Assembly: GCA_938036155.1 (NCBI GenBank)
Contig: CALHPA010000002.1
Location: 1 to 64,000, forward strand
Source: an uncultured bacterium
GTDB taxonomy: Bacteria; Patescibacteriota; Saccharimonadia; Saccharimonadales; Saccharimonadaceae
DNA length: 64,000 nt
Direction of reading: 5' to 3'
Position 1 is the first letter of the stretch; each line of letters starts with the position of its first letter. The notes beneath the pieces were generated by a model, which saw nothing but the letters and a program-made list of their open reading frames with translations, was not told the origin of the DNA and did not search any database. Shown here piece after piece: positions 35,217 through 43,873 of this stretch. The position numbers and the translations under genes are program-made.

Positions 35217-36986
35217 TTATGCGCTATCAGACGCAACCCTATTGACTTCTTCTAATGTTGTGATTCCCGTTAAAGCTTTAAGATATCCATCTTGGCGCAT
35301 CGTAATCATTCCCTGTTGCATTGCAACTTTTTGAACCTCGTGCGAAGTTGCGTGTTTAATGATAAGCTGTTGAATTTCTTCAGTCACCTCCATAACTTCA
35401 TACAAACCTGCACGCCCTTTATATCCACCTGGTGTTTGTGGTGTATCGCGGCCTTTCACAAGAGTATAAGACTTCTGGTTTGCAAGAGGTAGATTTTTAT
35501 AACCCAAGTCGGCCGAAACTTTTTCAACTTCCTCTGGTGTTTTCGGCAATAGATGACCCACAGTTTCTATAATACTTTGCGTTTCAAGTGGTGAAGATTG
35601 ATAAGTATTCCGCTTGGCTGCAACTCTTCGAACAAGTCGCTGACCAATGATTGTATTAACTGTTGAAGCAATCAAGAAAGGTTCAATCCCCATATCAATC
35701 AAGCGAGGCAAAATTCCGGCAGCAGAGTTGGTGTGAAGTGTTGAAAATACTAAGTGTCCAGTTAATGCGGCCTGAACTGCCAAATTCGCAGTTTCACCGT
35801 CACGGATCTCACCAACCATCACAATATCAGGGTCAAGACGCAAAATAGAACGCAATCCCGCTGCAAAAGTTAGTCCGACTTCAGCATTAACTTGGATCTG
35901 ATTTACGCCGTCCATCTTATATTCAACAGGGTCTTCGAGCGTAATAATGTTTACCGAATCATCTTTAATCTCTTTAATCAATGCGTAAAGCGATGTTGAT
36001 TTACCAGAACCAGTTGGACCAGATGTTAAAACCATTCCATTTGGAGCAGCGATTCCCTTTCGAATTGTTCGAAGAGCTCGCCCAGCGTACCCCATTTCTT
36101 CAAGATTAAAAGAATTACCCGTTTTATCAAGCAAACGAATCACGACTTGCTCGCCCCAAACAACTGGTGAGATAGCAATACGAAGGTCGACTTCTTTATC
36201 TCCAACAGCAACGGCAAACTGACCATCTTGCGGTACGCGGTGCTCATCGATCTTTAAGCTTGAGAGAATTTTAATACGTGAAATTAAAGCCGGCTCAATA
36301 CTCTTTGGCAAATTCATAATTTCTCGAAGAACGCCATCTATTCGACAGCGAATCTTCAAAGATTTTTCAAGTGGTTCAATATGAATATCGGATGCTTTTG
36401 CGCGAACAGCATATTCCAAAATTGTATTCAAAGCTTTCGAAATCGGCGAATCTTGTACAATTGTTTGAACCTGCCGTTTCGATTCTGCCTCCGCCTGAGT
36501 TTGCGCATCAACATTTTCAGCAAGGGCATCAACACCAGAAAGGTCAGTTTTATATTGGTCTAAAATATGCCTAATTGATTTTTGGCTCGCCATAAACACT
36601 TTTAGAGGGCGCTGAATTAGGCTAGAAAGATAATCAACAGCTTGAATATTTGTGGCATCAAGCATCGCTACGGCAATTCTGCCCTGAACCTCAGCAATTG
36701 GAACTGCCATATTTCGTTCAGCAATATCAACTGAAATTAAATCGAGAGTTTCTTGCGGAATCGTAGTGTTTTCAAGATTAACATAGGGAATTCCCGAAAC
36801 ATGGGCTGTTGCGTGAATAAGAATTTCATTATCGAGAAACTTATGCTCAATCATATACGACATTAGAGACTGATTATTTAAACCAGCCTCTTTTATAGCC
36901 AACTCAATTTTCGATTCTTGAATAAGACCCTCTTCAACAAGGATTTTCGCAAGCCTATCCTGAATATCATTGGTTAATAATGTCAT
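35217..36986 (-). CDS. pilB: Pilus extension ATPase without the tetracysteine zinc site
   Basis: 589 residues. N-terminal MshEN/GspE_N-like domain, then the motor with GPTGSGKSTSLYAL, EDPVEYK, DPDIVMVGEIRDGETA and HTNSAAGI. The usual tetracysteine zinc motif of PilB/GspE (two CxxC, about 40 residues apart, before the final domain) is absent: the stretch from LVRRVAAKRN to GYKGRAGLYEV contains no Cys, and the whole protein has one (IRCRIDG). Extension motor of this pilus, transcribed just before pilT. Confidence 0.95.
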   Translation of the reverse strand: MTLLTNDIQDRLAKILVEEGLIQESKIELAIKEAGLNNQSLMSYMIEHKFLDNEILIHATAHVSGIPYVNLENTTIPQETLDLISVDIAERNMAVPIAEVQGRIAVAMLDATNIQAVDYLSSLIQRPLKVFMASQKSIRHILDQYKTDLSGVDALAENVDAQTQAEAESKRQVQTIVQDSPISKALNTILEYAVRAKASDIHIEPLEKSLKIRCRIDGVLREIMNLPKSIEPALISRIKILSSLKIDEHRVPQDGQFAVAVGDKEVDLRIAISPVVWGEQVVIRLLDKTGNSFNLEEMGYAGRALRTIRKGIAAPNGMVLTSGPTGSGKSTSLYALIKEIKDDSVNIITLEDPVEYKMDGVNQIQVNAEVGLTFAAGLRSILRLDPDIVMVGEIRDGETANLAVQAALTGHLVFSTLHTNSAAGILPRLIDMGIEPFLIASTVNTIIGQRLVRRVAAKRNTYQSSPLETQSIIETVGHLLPKTPEEVEKVSADLGYKNLPLANQKSYTLVKGRDTPQTPGGYKGRAGLYEVMEVTEEIQQLIIKHATSHEVQKVAMQQGMITMRQDGYLKALTGITTLEEVNRVASDSA

Positions 36987-37021
36987 TGCATTCCTTTTTT
37001 GAACTACTTAATATTTATTGT

Positions 37022-37240
37022 TTATTGTCCGATATTAACTTGGACTGTTGGATTAATAGCATCCTTATTAAAAATTTCATCGCTCGGTTTTACATACTCA
37101 TTCGAAATTGGCTCGGTAGTCTTAACCTCATAAGTTTGTTCAGAAAACCCACCCTGAGCCAAAGAGTTAATAACTAAATATGAAATTAAAACGCTAAAGC
37201 CCGCAATCAAAATAATCATTGCAATATCAGTTTTTTTCAT
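37022..37240 (-). CDS. Small membrane protein of the pilus operon
   Basis: 72 residues: one membrane segment (about 7-28) and a short acidic outer tail. No family recognised. It sits where pilP would be in diderm pilus operons, but has neither a lipoprotein cysteine nor the PilP domain. It shares a base with the gene upstream (TAATG), so a structural role next to PilO is likely. Confidence 0.7.
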   Translation of the reverse strand: MKKTDIAMIILIAGFSVLISYLVINSLAQGGFSEQTYEVKTTEPISNEYVKPSDEIFNKDAINPTVQVNIGQ

Positions 37241-38106
37241 TATTTCGATCCTCCCGTGGTGCTTGAATTTTGAGTTTTACCAGTTTCAGTCGTAGAAGAT
37301 GCTGGTTTTGCAGTTTCATCTGCTTTAACTTTCTTGCTTTCAAGCTTCATTACATATTTAGGGTAATAGTAGGATTTTGCAGAAAAGTTAAGGCTGAATC
37401 GATTAAGCGAACGCTCGAATTTAAAACTTGTAATTTTTATCGCTCGAATTGATCTTTCCATCTTTCGAACGGTGTTAATTAAATTATTAAGTGCTTCGTC
37501 CTGAGATTTAGAGACTTGCGCTGAATTTGAGCCCTCACCCTGGAAACCTGCAGAAATTGTTGCTGAGAATTGAATATCTTTCACACCTTCTGGAATTTTA
37601 TTTGGATCTTCAACACCGCTAGTTACTGACGAACTAGAAGAATTTGATGTCGAATTAGAATCTGAAAGACTTTTATTTGTAGAGTCAGCAGAGTCAATAC
37701 TAAATGAGTCAAGAGTTACACCTTCAGAAAAAATGTTCTTTTCAAGGCTTGCTGCAAGAGCAGCAGCATTCTCGCTATCAGGTAAAGCGTCAGCTATAAC
37801 GCGCAAGCCACCATCTTCGGCATTAGATTTCAATTTTCGCTCATTGAGATTTGGATCTGTTTCCAATGAGCTTAACTTACTCTTTAAATCTTCAATATTT
37901 TGAATATTTTTTTGAATTGTTGAAATACTTTTATCTTGTTCACCCAGGACTTTAGCATTAAATGTAAAAATCCTGAAAAGATAAATCATTCCAACAACAG
38001 ATGCACCAGCAATCAAAGCAGCGCCAGCAACTGCCAAAAACATTGTTTGGTTAGCCTTATTAATGGCATTTCGCTTCAAAAAAGCTACTTCTTTATTTTC
38101 ACCCAT
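37240..38106 (-). CDS. pilO: PilO-like alignment-complex protein
   Basis: 288 residues. Short cytoplasmic tail, membrane segment (about 22-48), coiled coil (about 55-80) and an outer domain, with a Ser/Thr-rich insertion (about 145-165) and an unstructured C-terminal tail. Order after pilM and pilN, plus topology, supports PilO; sequence similarity alone is weak. Shares a base with pilN. Confidence 0.78.
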   Translation of the reverse strand: MGENKEVAFLKRNAINKANQTMFLAVAGAALIAGASVVGMIYLFRIFTFNAKVLGEQDKSISTIQKNIQNIEDLKSKLSSLETDPNLNERKLKSNAEDGGLRVIADALPDSENAAALAASLEKNIFSEGVTLDSFSIDSADSTNKSLSDSNSTSNSSSSSVTSGVEDPNKIPEGVKDIQFSATISAGFQGEGSNSAQVSKSQDEALNNLINTVRKMERSIRAIKITSFKFERSLNRFSLNFSAKSYYYPKYVMKLESKKVKADETAKPASSTTETGKTQNSSTTGGSK

Positions 38107-38873
38107 TATTTATTCTCCTTTTCAGAATCTTTTTTTGAATTCTGAGTAAAAATTCCAGCAGGAACCTGAATAGTTGAATCTGTTACATTCTTTCTACCAA
38201 GAGCTTTAACAGCAAAGTTTTTCGAAGAAAATTTCAAAGCTGCTTCATTTAATTTAAAGTTAACAGTGAAACGCAAAACGTTTTGACCTTGTTCATTAGC
38301 TCCAAGCGAACTTTCATTCCGAACAACCGAACCCTCATCAGCAAGCATACATATATTAGCGTCTTTTTCGACTTCGCTAGCTTTGCATTGAGAACCTTCA
38401 CCATCATAAATGATTTGTGAATATTTAATTGTTTTAATAAAAGCCTCAAGAGCTGGGAAACCATTACTTGCTTGGCCTTCGATTGAAACAATTCGAGTTT
38501 CAGGGTCATAATTTACCGCAGAAAATTGAACAGCATTTTCACCAGTAGTCTGAATTGCTGGCAAAATTGTTCCAATCAATCGTGAAGTATCTGGTGAAGC
38601 ATTTCTAATTTTTTGAATTGCATTAAGCTGATTTCGAAGGGTAGCTGCAGTTTCTCCATCTTTAATTTTTTGCATCTCAGCAAATTTATCTGAAATCTCA
38701 TTAGTTTTCAAACCCATAACAAATTGCTGACCTTGAGTTGTTAAGAATAATAAAACTACCCCAACAAGCATAGCACCACCAATAATTATAGACACAAAAG
38801 TGACTATATTTCGAAGTTGCTGAGCTTTAATAAGATCGCGCTTAACATCTGGTAAAAGATTAATTTCAATCAT
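38106..38873 (-). CDS. pilN: PilN-like alignment-complex protein
   Basis: 255 residues. The N-terminus MIEINLLPD is the conserved PilN motif (INLLP) that binds the groove of PilM. One membrane segment (about 24-46) and an outer ferredoxin-like domain follow. Shares a base with pilM (TAATG). Confidence 0.88.
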   Translation of the reverse strand: MIEINLLPDVKRDLIKAQQLRNIVTFVSIIIGGAMLVGVVLLFLTTQGQQFVMGLKTNEISDKFAEMQKIKDGETAATLRNQLNAIQKIRNASPDTSRLIGTILPAIQTTGENAVQFSAVNYDPETRIVSIEGQASNGFPALEAFIKTIKYSQIIYDGEGSQCKASEVEKDANICMLADEGSVVRNESSLGANEQGQNVLRFTVNFKLNEAALKFSSKNFAVKALGRKNVTDSTIQVPAGIFTQNSKKDSEKENK

Positions 38874-39922
38874 TATTTATTGCTCCTTTCAGCTAAGCCG
38901 ACAGCAACCGCAAATTCATTACCAACACTTGCAACCTGCTGTTGATATTTTGCAGGGACATTAACATTCTGGAAAGGATTTGCAGAATAAGACTGAATTC
39001 CGGTTTTTGAAGAAACATATTCTGGCATTTGTGGAATAATTCCAGAGAATCCTGAAAGTGAGATTGCTCCGACTTGAGCATTTTGATATTTTGTTCCTAG
39101 GAATTTTATTGATTTAGCAATTTCTTGAATAAAATTTTCAAGAGTCATTTCAATAGCTCTAAAAACCTGGCCCTCTAATTTATCTTGAGCTAAACCGAAT
39201 TTCATAATAAATTGTCGAGCTTGGTCTTCTTTAATATTTAAATTTTGAGTAGCAGATTTTACCAAACTTGATATTCCAGTAGGGATTGTACGAACAAGTC
39301 TTGGAACACCTTGATACACAATAGATAAATCAGTAGAAAGCTCACCCATATCAATAATTATTTGAGCCTGATCGGATTGGTTGGGCACAAACAAAGCACG
39401 AGTCATCGCTAAAGAATCAGGCTCGCTCGCGACTACATTCAACCCTAAACCTTCAATAAATTCCATTTTCTCTTCACTATAACTTTTGGCTGTACTTGCA
39501 AGTAGAATCTCCAATGAATCAGGGTTGGAAGGAGATTCTCCAAGAAGAGCCCAATCGACTTGCGCATCATCAACTGCCATCGGAATATATTGATCAACTT
39601 GATATTTTATATTTTTTTGCAATTCTCGCATATCCTGTTTTGGTACTTCGAAAATTGTTGTGAATGTCTTCTGGGACGTAAGACTAATCGCTACATTTTT
39701 TGTTTTAATATCACTCTGCCCGATCATTGTTGAGATAATTTCTCCCAAACGACGACGGCTTTCATCAGAATTACTTAAAACTAACTGAGGGTCGACTGGT
39801 GTATAACCAAGGCCAACCAAATTCCAAGAATTCTCTCCAGCTTTCGAAAGCTGGACAGCACGAATCGCATTTGTTCCAATATCTAACGAGAAGAAATCGC
39901 CCACACCTTTAATATTAATCAT
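38873..39922 (-). CDS. pilM: PilM actin-like cytoplasmic pilus protein
   Basis: 349 residues. FSLDIGTNAIRAVQLSK, the phosphate-1 loop of the FtsA/actin fold, and IIIDMGELSTDLSIV, phosphate-2, identify PilM; it recruits PilN and links to the motors. First gene of the operon. An extended -10 TGTTAAAAT (39929-39934 plus TGT) ends 6 nt before the ATG, so transcription probably starts at the ATG itself, although AGAGG is also present in that gap. Confidence 0.93.
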   Translation of the reverse strand: MINIKGVGDFFSLDIGTNAIRAVQLSKAGENSWNLVGLGYTPVDPQLVLSNSDESRRRLGEIISTMIGQSDIKTKNVAISLTSQKTFTTIFEVPKQDMRELQKNIKYQVDQYIPMAVDDAQVDWALLGESPSNPDSLEILLASTAKSYSEEKMEFIEGLGLNVVASEPDSLAMTRALFVPNQSDQAQIIIDMGELSTDLSIVYQGVPRLVRTIPTGISSLVKSATQNLNIKEDQARQFIMKFGLAQDKLEGQVFRAIEMTLENFIQEIAKSIKFLGTKYQNAQVGAISLSGFSGIIPQMPEYVSSKTGIQSYSANPFQNVNVPAKYQQQVASVGNEFAVAVGLAERSNK

Positions 39923-40044
39923 GCCTCTATTTTAACATAAACGTAATTAAAAAATCAAGCTTTTTATGCTTTATTTTGAAGTTTTTAGTTTTCAATTTAG
40001 CTTAATTTGTGATAAAATATATAAAGATTTTAAAAGGAGATTTT

Positions 40045-41121
40045 ATGAGTTTATCAATTGGAATTGTTGGATTACCGAATGTTGGTAAGTCAACATTATT
40101 TAACGCTTTAACAAATAATGATATTTTGGCAGCAAATTACCCTTTTGCCACAATTGAGCCAAATACCGGAATTGTGCCGGTACCAGATTCGCGCTTAAAT
40201 AAGTTAGCTGAAATTTATGGATCACAAAAAATTATTCCAGCAACAGTAACTTTTGTTGATATTGCTGGGCTAGTGGCGGGAGCCTCGAAAGGTGAAGGTT
40301 TGGGAAATAAATTTCTTGCAAACATTCGCCAATGTGATGCAATTGTTCACATTGTTCGAGCCTTCGATAATAATGATATTGTTCATGTTTCGAATGAAGT
40401 TAACCCAAAAAATGATATTGAGGTTATTAATACTGAGTTGATTCTAGCAGATATTCAGACTATCGAAAATCGCCTGCCTAAGCTTCAAAAAGAGGCAAAG
40501 GCAAAACCATCTCTTCGAAAACAATCCGAATACTTGAACAAATTAGTTGAACAACTTCAAGCTGGAGTTCTTCTCTCTTCAATAGAAGATTTAGATTACG
40601 AAGCAATCCAAGATTTACATTTACTAACCGCAAAACCTGTAATTTATGCGTTTAATGTTGATGAAAATACTTTAACTGATGAAGCTAAAAAAGAAGGGCT
40701 TTCAAAAATAGTTTTCCCTGCAAAATCAATTTTTGTATGTGCTAAATTGGAGGAAGAGTTGAAAGGTTTAAGCGAAGAGGATTCGAAAGATTTGCTCGAA
40801 AGCTATGGAGTACAAGAAACTGGTTTAAATCAGATGATCCATGCTGCCTATGATATACTGGGGCTACAAAGTTATATGACAGCAGGACCAAAAGAAGTCC
40901 ATGCTTGGACAATCAAGAAAGGATGGACAGCACCACAAGCCGCAGGAGTAATCCATACAGATTTTGAAAGAGGATTTATTGCTGCGCAAGTTATTGACTT
41001 TAATGATTTGGTTGAAGCTGGTAGCGAGCTGGAAGCAAAGAATCGTGGGAAAATTCGAACTGAAGGTAAAGACTACGTGATGTCTCCAAATGATGTTGTT
41101 GAATTTAGGTTTAATGTTTAA
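40045..41121 (+). CDS. ychF: YchF/OLA1-type translation-linked ATPase
   Basis: 358 residues. P-loop [31 protein letters not shown] (G3) and NVDE in place of NKxD, which is why this family prefers ATP over GTP. A coiled-coil insertion and a C-terminal TGS domain follow. Ribosome-associated, role in stress and translation fidelity. The ATG at 40045 follows AAAAGGAGA and matches the family N-terminus MSLSIGIVG. Confidence 0.96.
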   Translation: MSLSIGIVGLPNVGKSTLFNALTNNDILAANYPFATIEPNTGIVPVPDSRLNKLAEIYGSQKIIPATVTFVDIAGLVAGASKGEGLGNKFLANIRQCDAIVHIVRAFDNNDIVHVSNEVNPKNDIEVINTELILADIQTIENRLPKLQKEAKAKPSLRKQSEYLNKLVEQLQAGVLLSSIEDLDYEAIQDLHLLTAKPVIYAFNVDENTLTDEAKKEGLSKIVFPAKSIFVCAKLEEELKGLSEEDSKDLLESYGVQETGLNQMIHAAYDILGLQSYMTAGPKEVHAWTIKKGWTAPQAAGVIHTDFERGFIAAQVIDFNDLVEAGSELEAKNRGKIRTEGKDYVMSPNDVVEFRFNV

Positions 41122-41126
41122 AATAA

Positions 41127-41167
41127 TAAGTAACCGCGTATGATATTTTGCGGTTATTTATTTTGTA
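41127..41167. terminator. Terminator between ychF and tlyA
   Basis: TAACCGC/GCGGTTA stem (41131-41137 with 41150-41156) then TTTATTTT; usable from both sides. Confidence 0.75.
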
Positions 41168-41175
41168 TAAATTAT

Positions 41176-41895
41176 TTATTCAATACTTTTTAGAATATAA
41201 AACCTCTCTTGATTTCCCTTGGAGCCTTTTATACCACTATCTCTTTTATCTTTTATGTATAAATTATTTATACGACACCAGTTTTCAAATTCTTGAAGTA
41301 TTTTTCTTCGATATGAATTATTTTTAACAACACCTTTAATAGTCCCATCTCTACCTGCTTCAAATTGTGGCTTAACCATTGCAATTATTAATGTGTCCTT
41401 ATTAGATAATTTCATAATACTTGGTAAAATTTCTTTTATAGATATGAAACTAACATCAATAACTACTAGATCAATTTTTTGACTCGTATTAAAAGCTCTT
41501 ATATCTGTTTTTTCATAAAGTTCAACTTTTTTATTCATTCTTAATTTTGAATGGAGCTGATTAGTACCAACATCAACAGCAATAACTTTTTTTGCACCAT
41601 TCCTCAATGAATAATCCGTAAATCCACCAGTACTTGAACCAACATCTAAAACAACTTTGTCTTTGAAATTAATTTTCATTATTTTAGCAACACTTTCAAG
41701 CTTAAGACCCGCTCTTGAAACATATTGAACTTCTTGAAGAAGCTTTATTTCCGAATTAATATCAGCAAAAAATCCAGGTTTAGTCCTTTTTATACCATCA
41801 ACAAAAACTTTACCCAATTTAATATAACTCTCAGCTTGAGAACGACTATCAACTATCTTTCTTTGAGTTAATAAAATATCTAGTCTAACTTTCAC
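41176..41895 (-). CDS. tlyA: TlyA-family rRNA ribose methyltransferase
   Basis: 239 residues. An S4 RNA-binding domain (RLDILLTQRKIVDSRSQAESY) and an FtsJ-like methyltransferase with SAM motif VVLDVGSSTGGFTD and the K-D-K-E-type residues in VVIDVSFIS and MVKPQFE. The type member methylates 16S C1409 and 23S C1920. The GTG at 41895 is preferred: TGATATAAT (41903-41908 plus TGA) ends 7 nt before it, and family members start at this point. TTCGAA is absent and Arg is often AGA, unlike the neighbours; possible acquisition. Confidence 0.9.
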   Translation of the reverse strand: MKVRLDILLTQRKIVDSRSQAESYIKLGKVFVDGIKRTKPGFFADINSEIKLLQEVQYVSRAGLKLESVAKIMKINFKDKVVLDVGSSTGGFTDYSLRNGAKKVIAVDVGTNQLHSKLRMNKKVELYEKTDIRAFNTSQKIDLVVIDVSFISIKEILPSIMKLSNKDTLIIAMVKPQFEAGRDGTIKGVVKNNSYRRKILQEFENWCRINNLYIKDKRDSGIKGSKGNQERFYILKSIE

Positions 41896-41960
41896 ATTGT
41901 ATATTATATCATATTTCATATTAAAAATATATACAAGCTTACTGTTCAATTTTTTTATAC

Positions 41961-41998
41961 AATAAAAATAAGCTGGTTATTAAAATTCCAGCTTATTT
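41961..41998 (-). terminator. efp terminator
   Basis: AATAAGCTGG/CCAGCTTATT 10-bp stem (41967-41976 with 41988-41997), T-run on the minus strand. Confidence 0.8.
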
Positions 41999-42015
41999 CT
42001 TAACAATAAACTTAA

Positions 42016-42576
42016 CTATTTTTGACGTTCTCTATATTCGCCAGTTGAAGTATCAACAGAAATTACATCATTTTCCTTAATAAAAGCAGGTACTTTAACT
42101 ATAATTCCAGTTTCAAGTTCAGCATCTTTTAGGACGCTTGAGGTCGTGTCGCCTTTTACAACATTTTCAGTATAAACAACTTTTAACCAAACATTTTTTG
42201 GAAGCTCAACATTAATAACTTTTCCATCAAAGAATTGAAGATTTAGTTCTTCTGCTTCTTTTAGATAACCTGCAGCTTCATCAATAATATCTTTCGAAAG
42301 TTGAAATTGTTCAAAAGTCTCTGGGTCCATAAAATGAAAATCTTCACCGTCATTATAGAGATATTGAACTTTTTTATTCGAAACCTCTGCTGGCTCAACT
42401 TTATCTTGACCTTTAAAAGTTTTTGGCAATAAAGCTCCCGTAATAAGATTCTTAATTTTTAAGCTTACGATGCTTCCACCACGGCCAACAACTTTTTGGT
42501 TATATTCAACCACTCGATATGGCTGACCATCAAGTTGAAAAACTACACCTTTTTTTAAATCAGTTGGTTGATACAT
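42016..42576 (-). CDS. efp: Elongation factor P with Arg at the tip position
   Basis: 186 residues, three OB-type domains. Helps ribosomes through polyproline. The tip loop that enters the peptidyl-transferase centre reads VVGRGGS, with Arg32 where E. coli has the modified Lys34; Arg at this place is rhamnosylated by EarP in other bacteria, but no earP or epm gene is in this window. AAGGAGG lies before the ATG. Confidence 0.95.
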   Translation of the reverse strand: MYQPTDLKKGVVFQLDGQPYRVVEYNQKVVGRGGSIVSLKIKNLITGALLPKTFKGQDKVEPAEVSNKKVQYLYNDGEDFHFMDPETFEQFQLSKDIIDEAAGYLKEAEELNLQFFDGKVINVELPKNVWLKVVYTENVVKGDTTSSVLKDAELETGIIVKVPAFIKENDVISVDTSTGEYRERQK

Positions 42577-42594
42577 TTTCCTCCTTGTAATTAT

Positions 42595-42639
42595 TTAAAA
42601 AATAAATCTTCCCTACCCAGTTTTGAGCAAGGAAGATTC
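42595..42639 (-). terminator. Terminator of rpsF-ssb-rpsR
   Basis: AATCTTCC/GGAAGATT stem (42605-42612 with 42631-42638), then TATTTTTT on the minus strand. Confidence 0.75.
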
Positions 42640-42648
42640 GAAAATCAA

Positions 42649-42849
42649 TTAAGCATTTGTTACGAATGCTAACAATGCCAAATGACGAGCTCGTTTGATA
42701 GCAACCGTCAATTGTCGTTGTTGTTTAGCGCTCAAACCAGTTTTTGTAGCTGGCTCAATTTGACCATAAATATTAACAAATTTTTGCAAAGTTTTAACAT
42801 CTCGATAATCAAAATACGCTGGGATTTCTCGTTTAAATCGTTTAGCCAT
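42649..42849 (-). CDS. rpsR: Ribosomal protein S18 (bS18)
   Basis: 66 residues. The family core [13 protein letters not shown], ending in [12 protein letters not shown], is clear. It pairs with S6 on the 30S platform; both are in this operon. Follows ssb by 17 nt. Confidence 0.96.
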   Translation of the reverse strand: MAKRFKREIPAYFDYRDVKTLQKFVNIYGQIEPATKTGLSAKQQRQLTVAIKRARHLALLAFVTNA

Positions 42850-42866
42850 TTTACTCCTTAATTAAA

Positions 42867-43298
42867 TTAGAATGGAATATCGGATAGGTCGATTGGTTCA
42901 TCTGAAAAGTCATCGCCGATAATTGGCTCTTCATTTTTTTGTACTGAAGATGAGCTTCCACTGCGATTTCCATCACTCACAAAGCTAAATTCTTCAACCA
43001 CAACATCAATCGCACTTCGATTTTTGCCAGTATCTTTATCTTGCCAAGTTCGTTGTTGTAAACGACCACTCACTAGTAATTGACGACCTTTCGAAACATA
43101 TTTTGAAATCGTTTCGCCAGTTTTGCCCCAAGCAGTACAGTTAATAAAGCTGGTCTCTTCTTGACGTTCACCGTTAGTGCTATTCCAAGTTCGGTTGATA
43201 GCAAGAGTGAAACTTGCAAGATTTTGGCCGTTTGGAGTTGTTCGAAGCTCTGGGTCTGCAGTTAAGTTTCCCATCAAAATTACTTTGTTAAAAGCCAT
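42867..43298 (-). CDS. ssb: Single-stranded DNA-binding protein
   Basis: 143 residues. OB fold starting MAFNKVILMGNLTADPELR and the acidic C-terminal tip DLSDIPF that recruits replication and repair partners. Middle gene of rpsF-ssb-rpsR. SSB also protects incoming DNA during transformation. Confidence 0.97.
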   Translation of the reverse strand: MAFNKVILMGNLTADPELRTTPNGQNLASFTLAINRTWNSTNGERQEETSFINCTAWGKTGETISKYVSKGRQLLVSGRLQQRTWQDKDTGKNRSAIDVVVEEFSFVSDGNRSGSSSSVQKNEEPIIGDDFSDEPIDLSDIPF

Positions 43299-43323
43299 GA
43301 TTATCTTCTATCCTATTCTTAAA

Positions 43324-43635
43324 TTATTTTTCTTCTGATTCTACAACTGGTCGTGCTTCTGCCTTAACAAGCAAATATCGCAAAACTTCGTCGGTAATGT
43401 TCAAAGTGTTACTGATTTTTAGAGGTGCAGCAGCTGGAAGTTTAACATCCATTGCAACATAAATTGCAAAATCCTGACCTTTAATAGCGTAAGCAAGTTT
43501 TTTCTTACCCCAGTTGTCTTCTTTTGCAACTTCACCGCCGTTAGCAGTAATCAAACTTCGAACCTTATCAAGCACTTTTTCAAGATCACTTTCGAAGTCT
43601 GGATGAACAAGAACTGTAAGTTCGTAATCCTTCAT
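43324..43635 (-). CDS. rpsF: Ribosomal protein S6 (bS6)
   Basis: 103 residues. MKDYELTVLVHPDFE at the start and KKLAYAIKGQDFAIY in the middle are typical. First gene of the rpsF-ssb-rpsR operon, with AAAGGAG before the ATG. Confidence 0.96.
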   Translation of the reverse strand: MKDYELTVLVHPDFESDLEKVLDKVRSLITANGGEVAKEDNWGKKKLAYAIKGQDFAIYVAMDVKLPAAAPLKISNTLNITDEVLRYLLVKAEARPVVESEEK

Positions 43636-43693
43636 TTTTACTCCTTTGGTTAAAGCCTATTCTTTCAAATAAGCTGAGCTAATATTCTCCTAA

Positions 43694-43722
43694 ATTATAT
43701 CATTTTTAGAGAAAAAAATCAA
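43694..43722 (-). promoter_or_regulatory. rpsF operon promoter
   Basis: TTGATT (43717-43722), 17 bp, TATAAT (43694-43699) with TGA before it. Leader about 55 nt. The rest of the 224-bp gap up to the ftsK stop shows nothing else. Confidence 0.75.
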
Positions 43723-43845
43723 TAAAACTCCAATATTTCTTTAATTTTAAAATTCTATCGAATTATCACACATTTTTTGGAAAATTAAAAATTAGTTTTT
43801 ACCTCTGTTTTATTATATTTTATAGAAACTGAGATTTTCGAAAAT

Positions 43846-43873
43846 AAAAAATCGGCAAATTATTCACCGATTT
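43846..43873 (-). terminator. ftsK terminator overlapping its stop codon
   Basis: AATCGG/CCGATT stem (43850-43855 with 43867-43872), then TTTTTATTTT on the minus strand. Confidence 0.7.
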
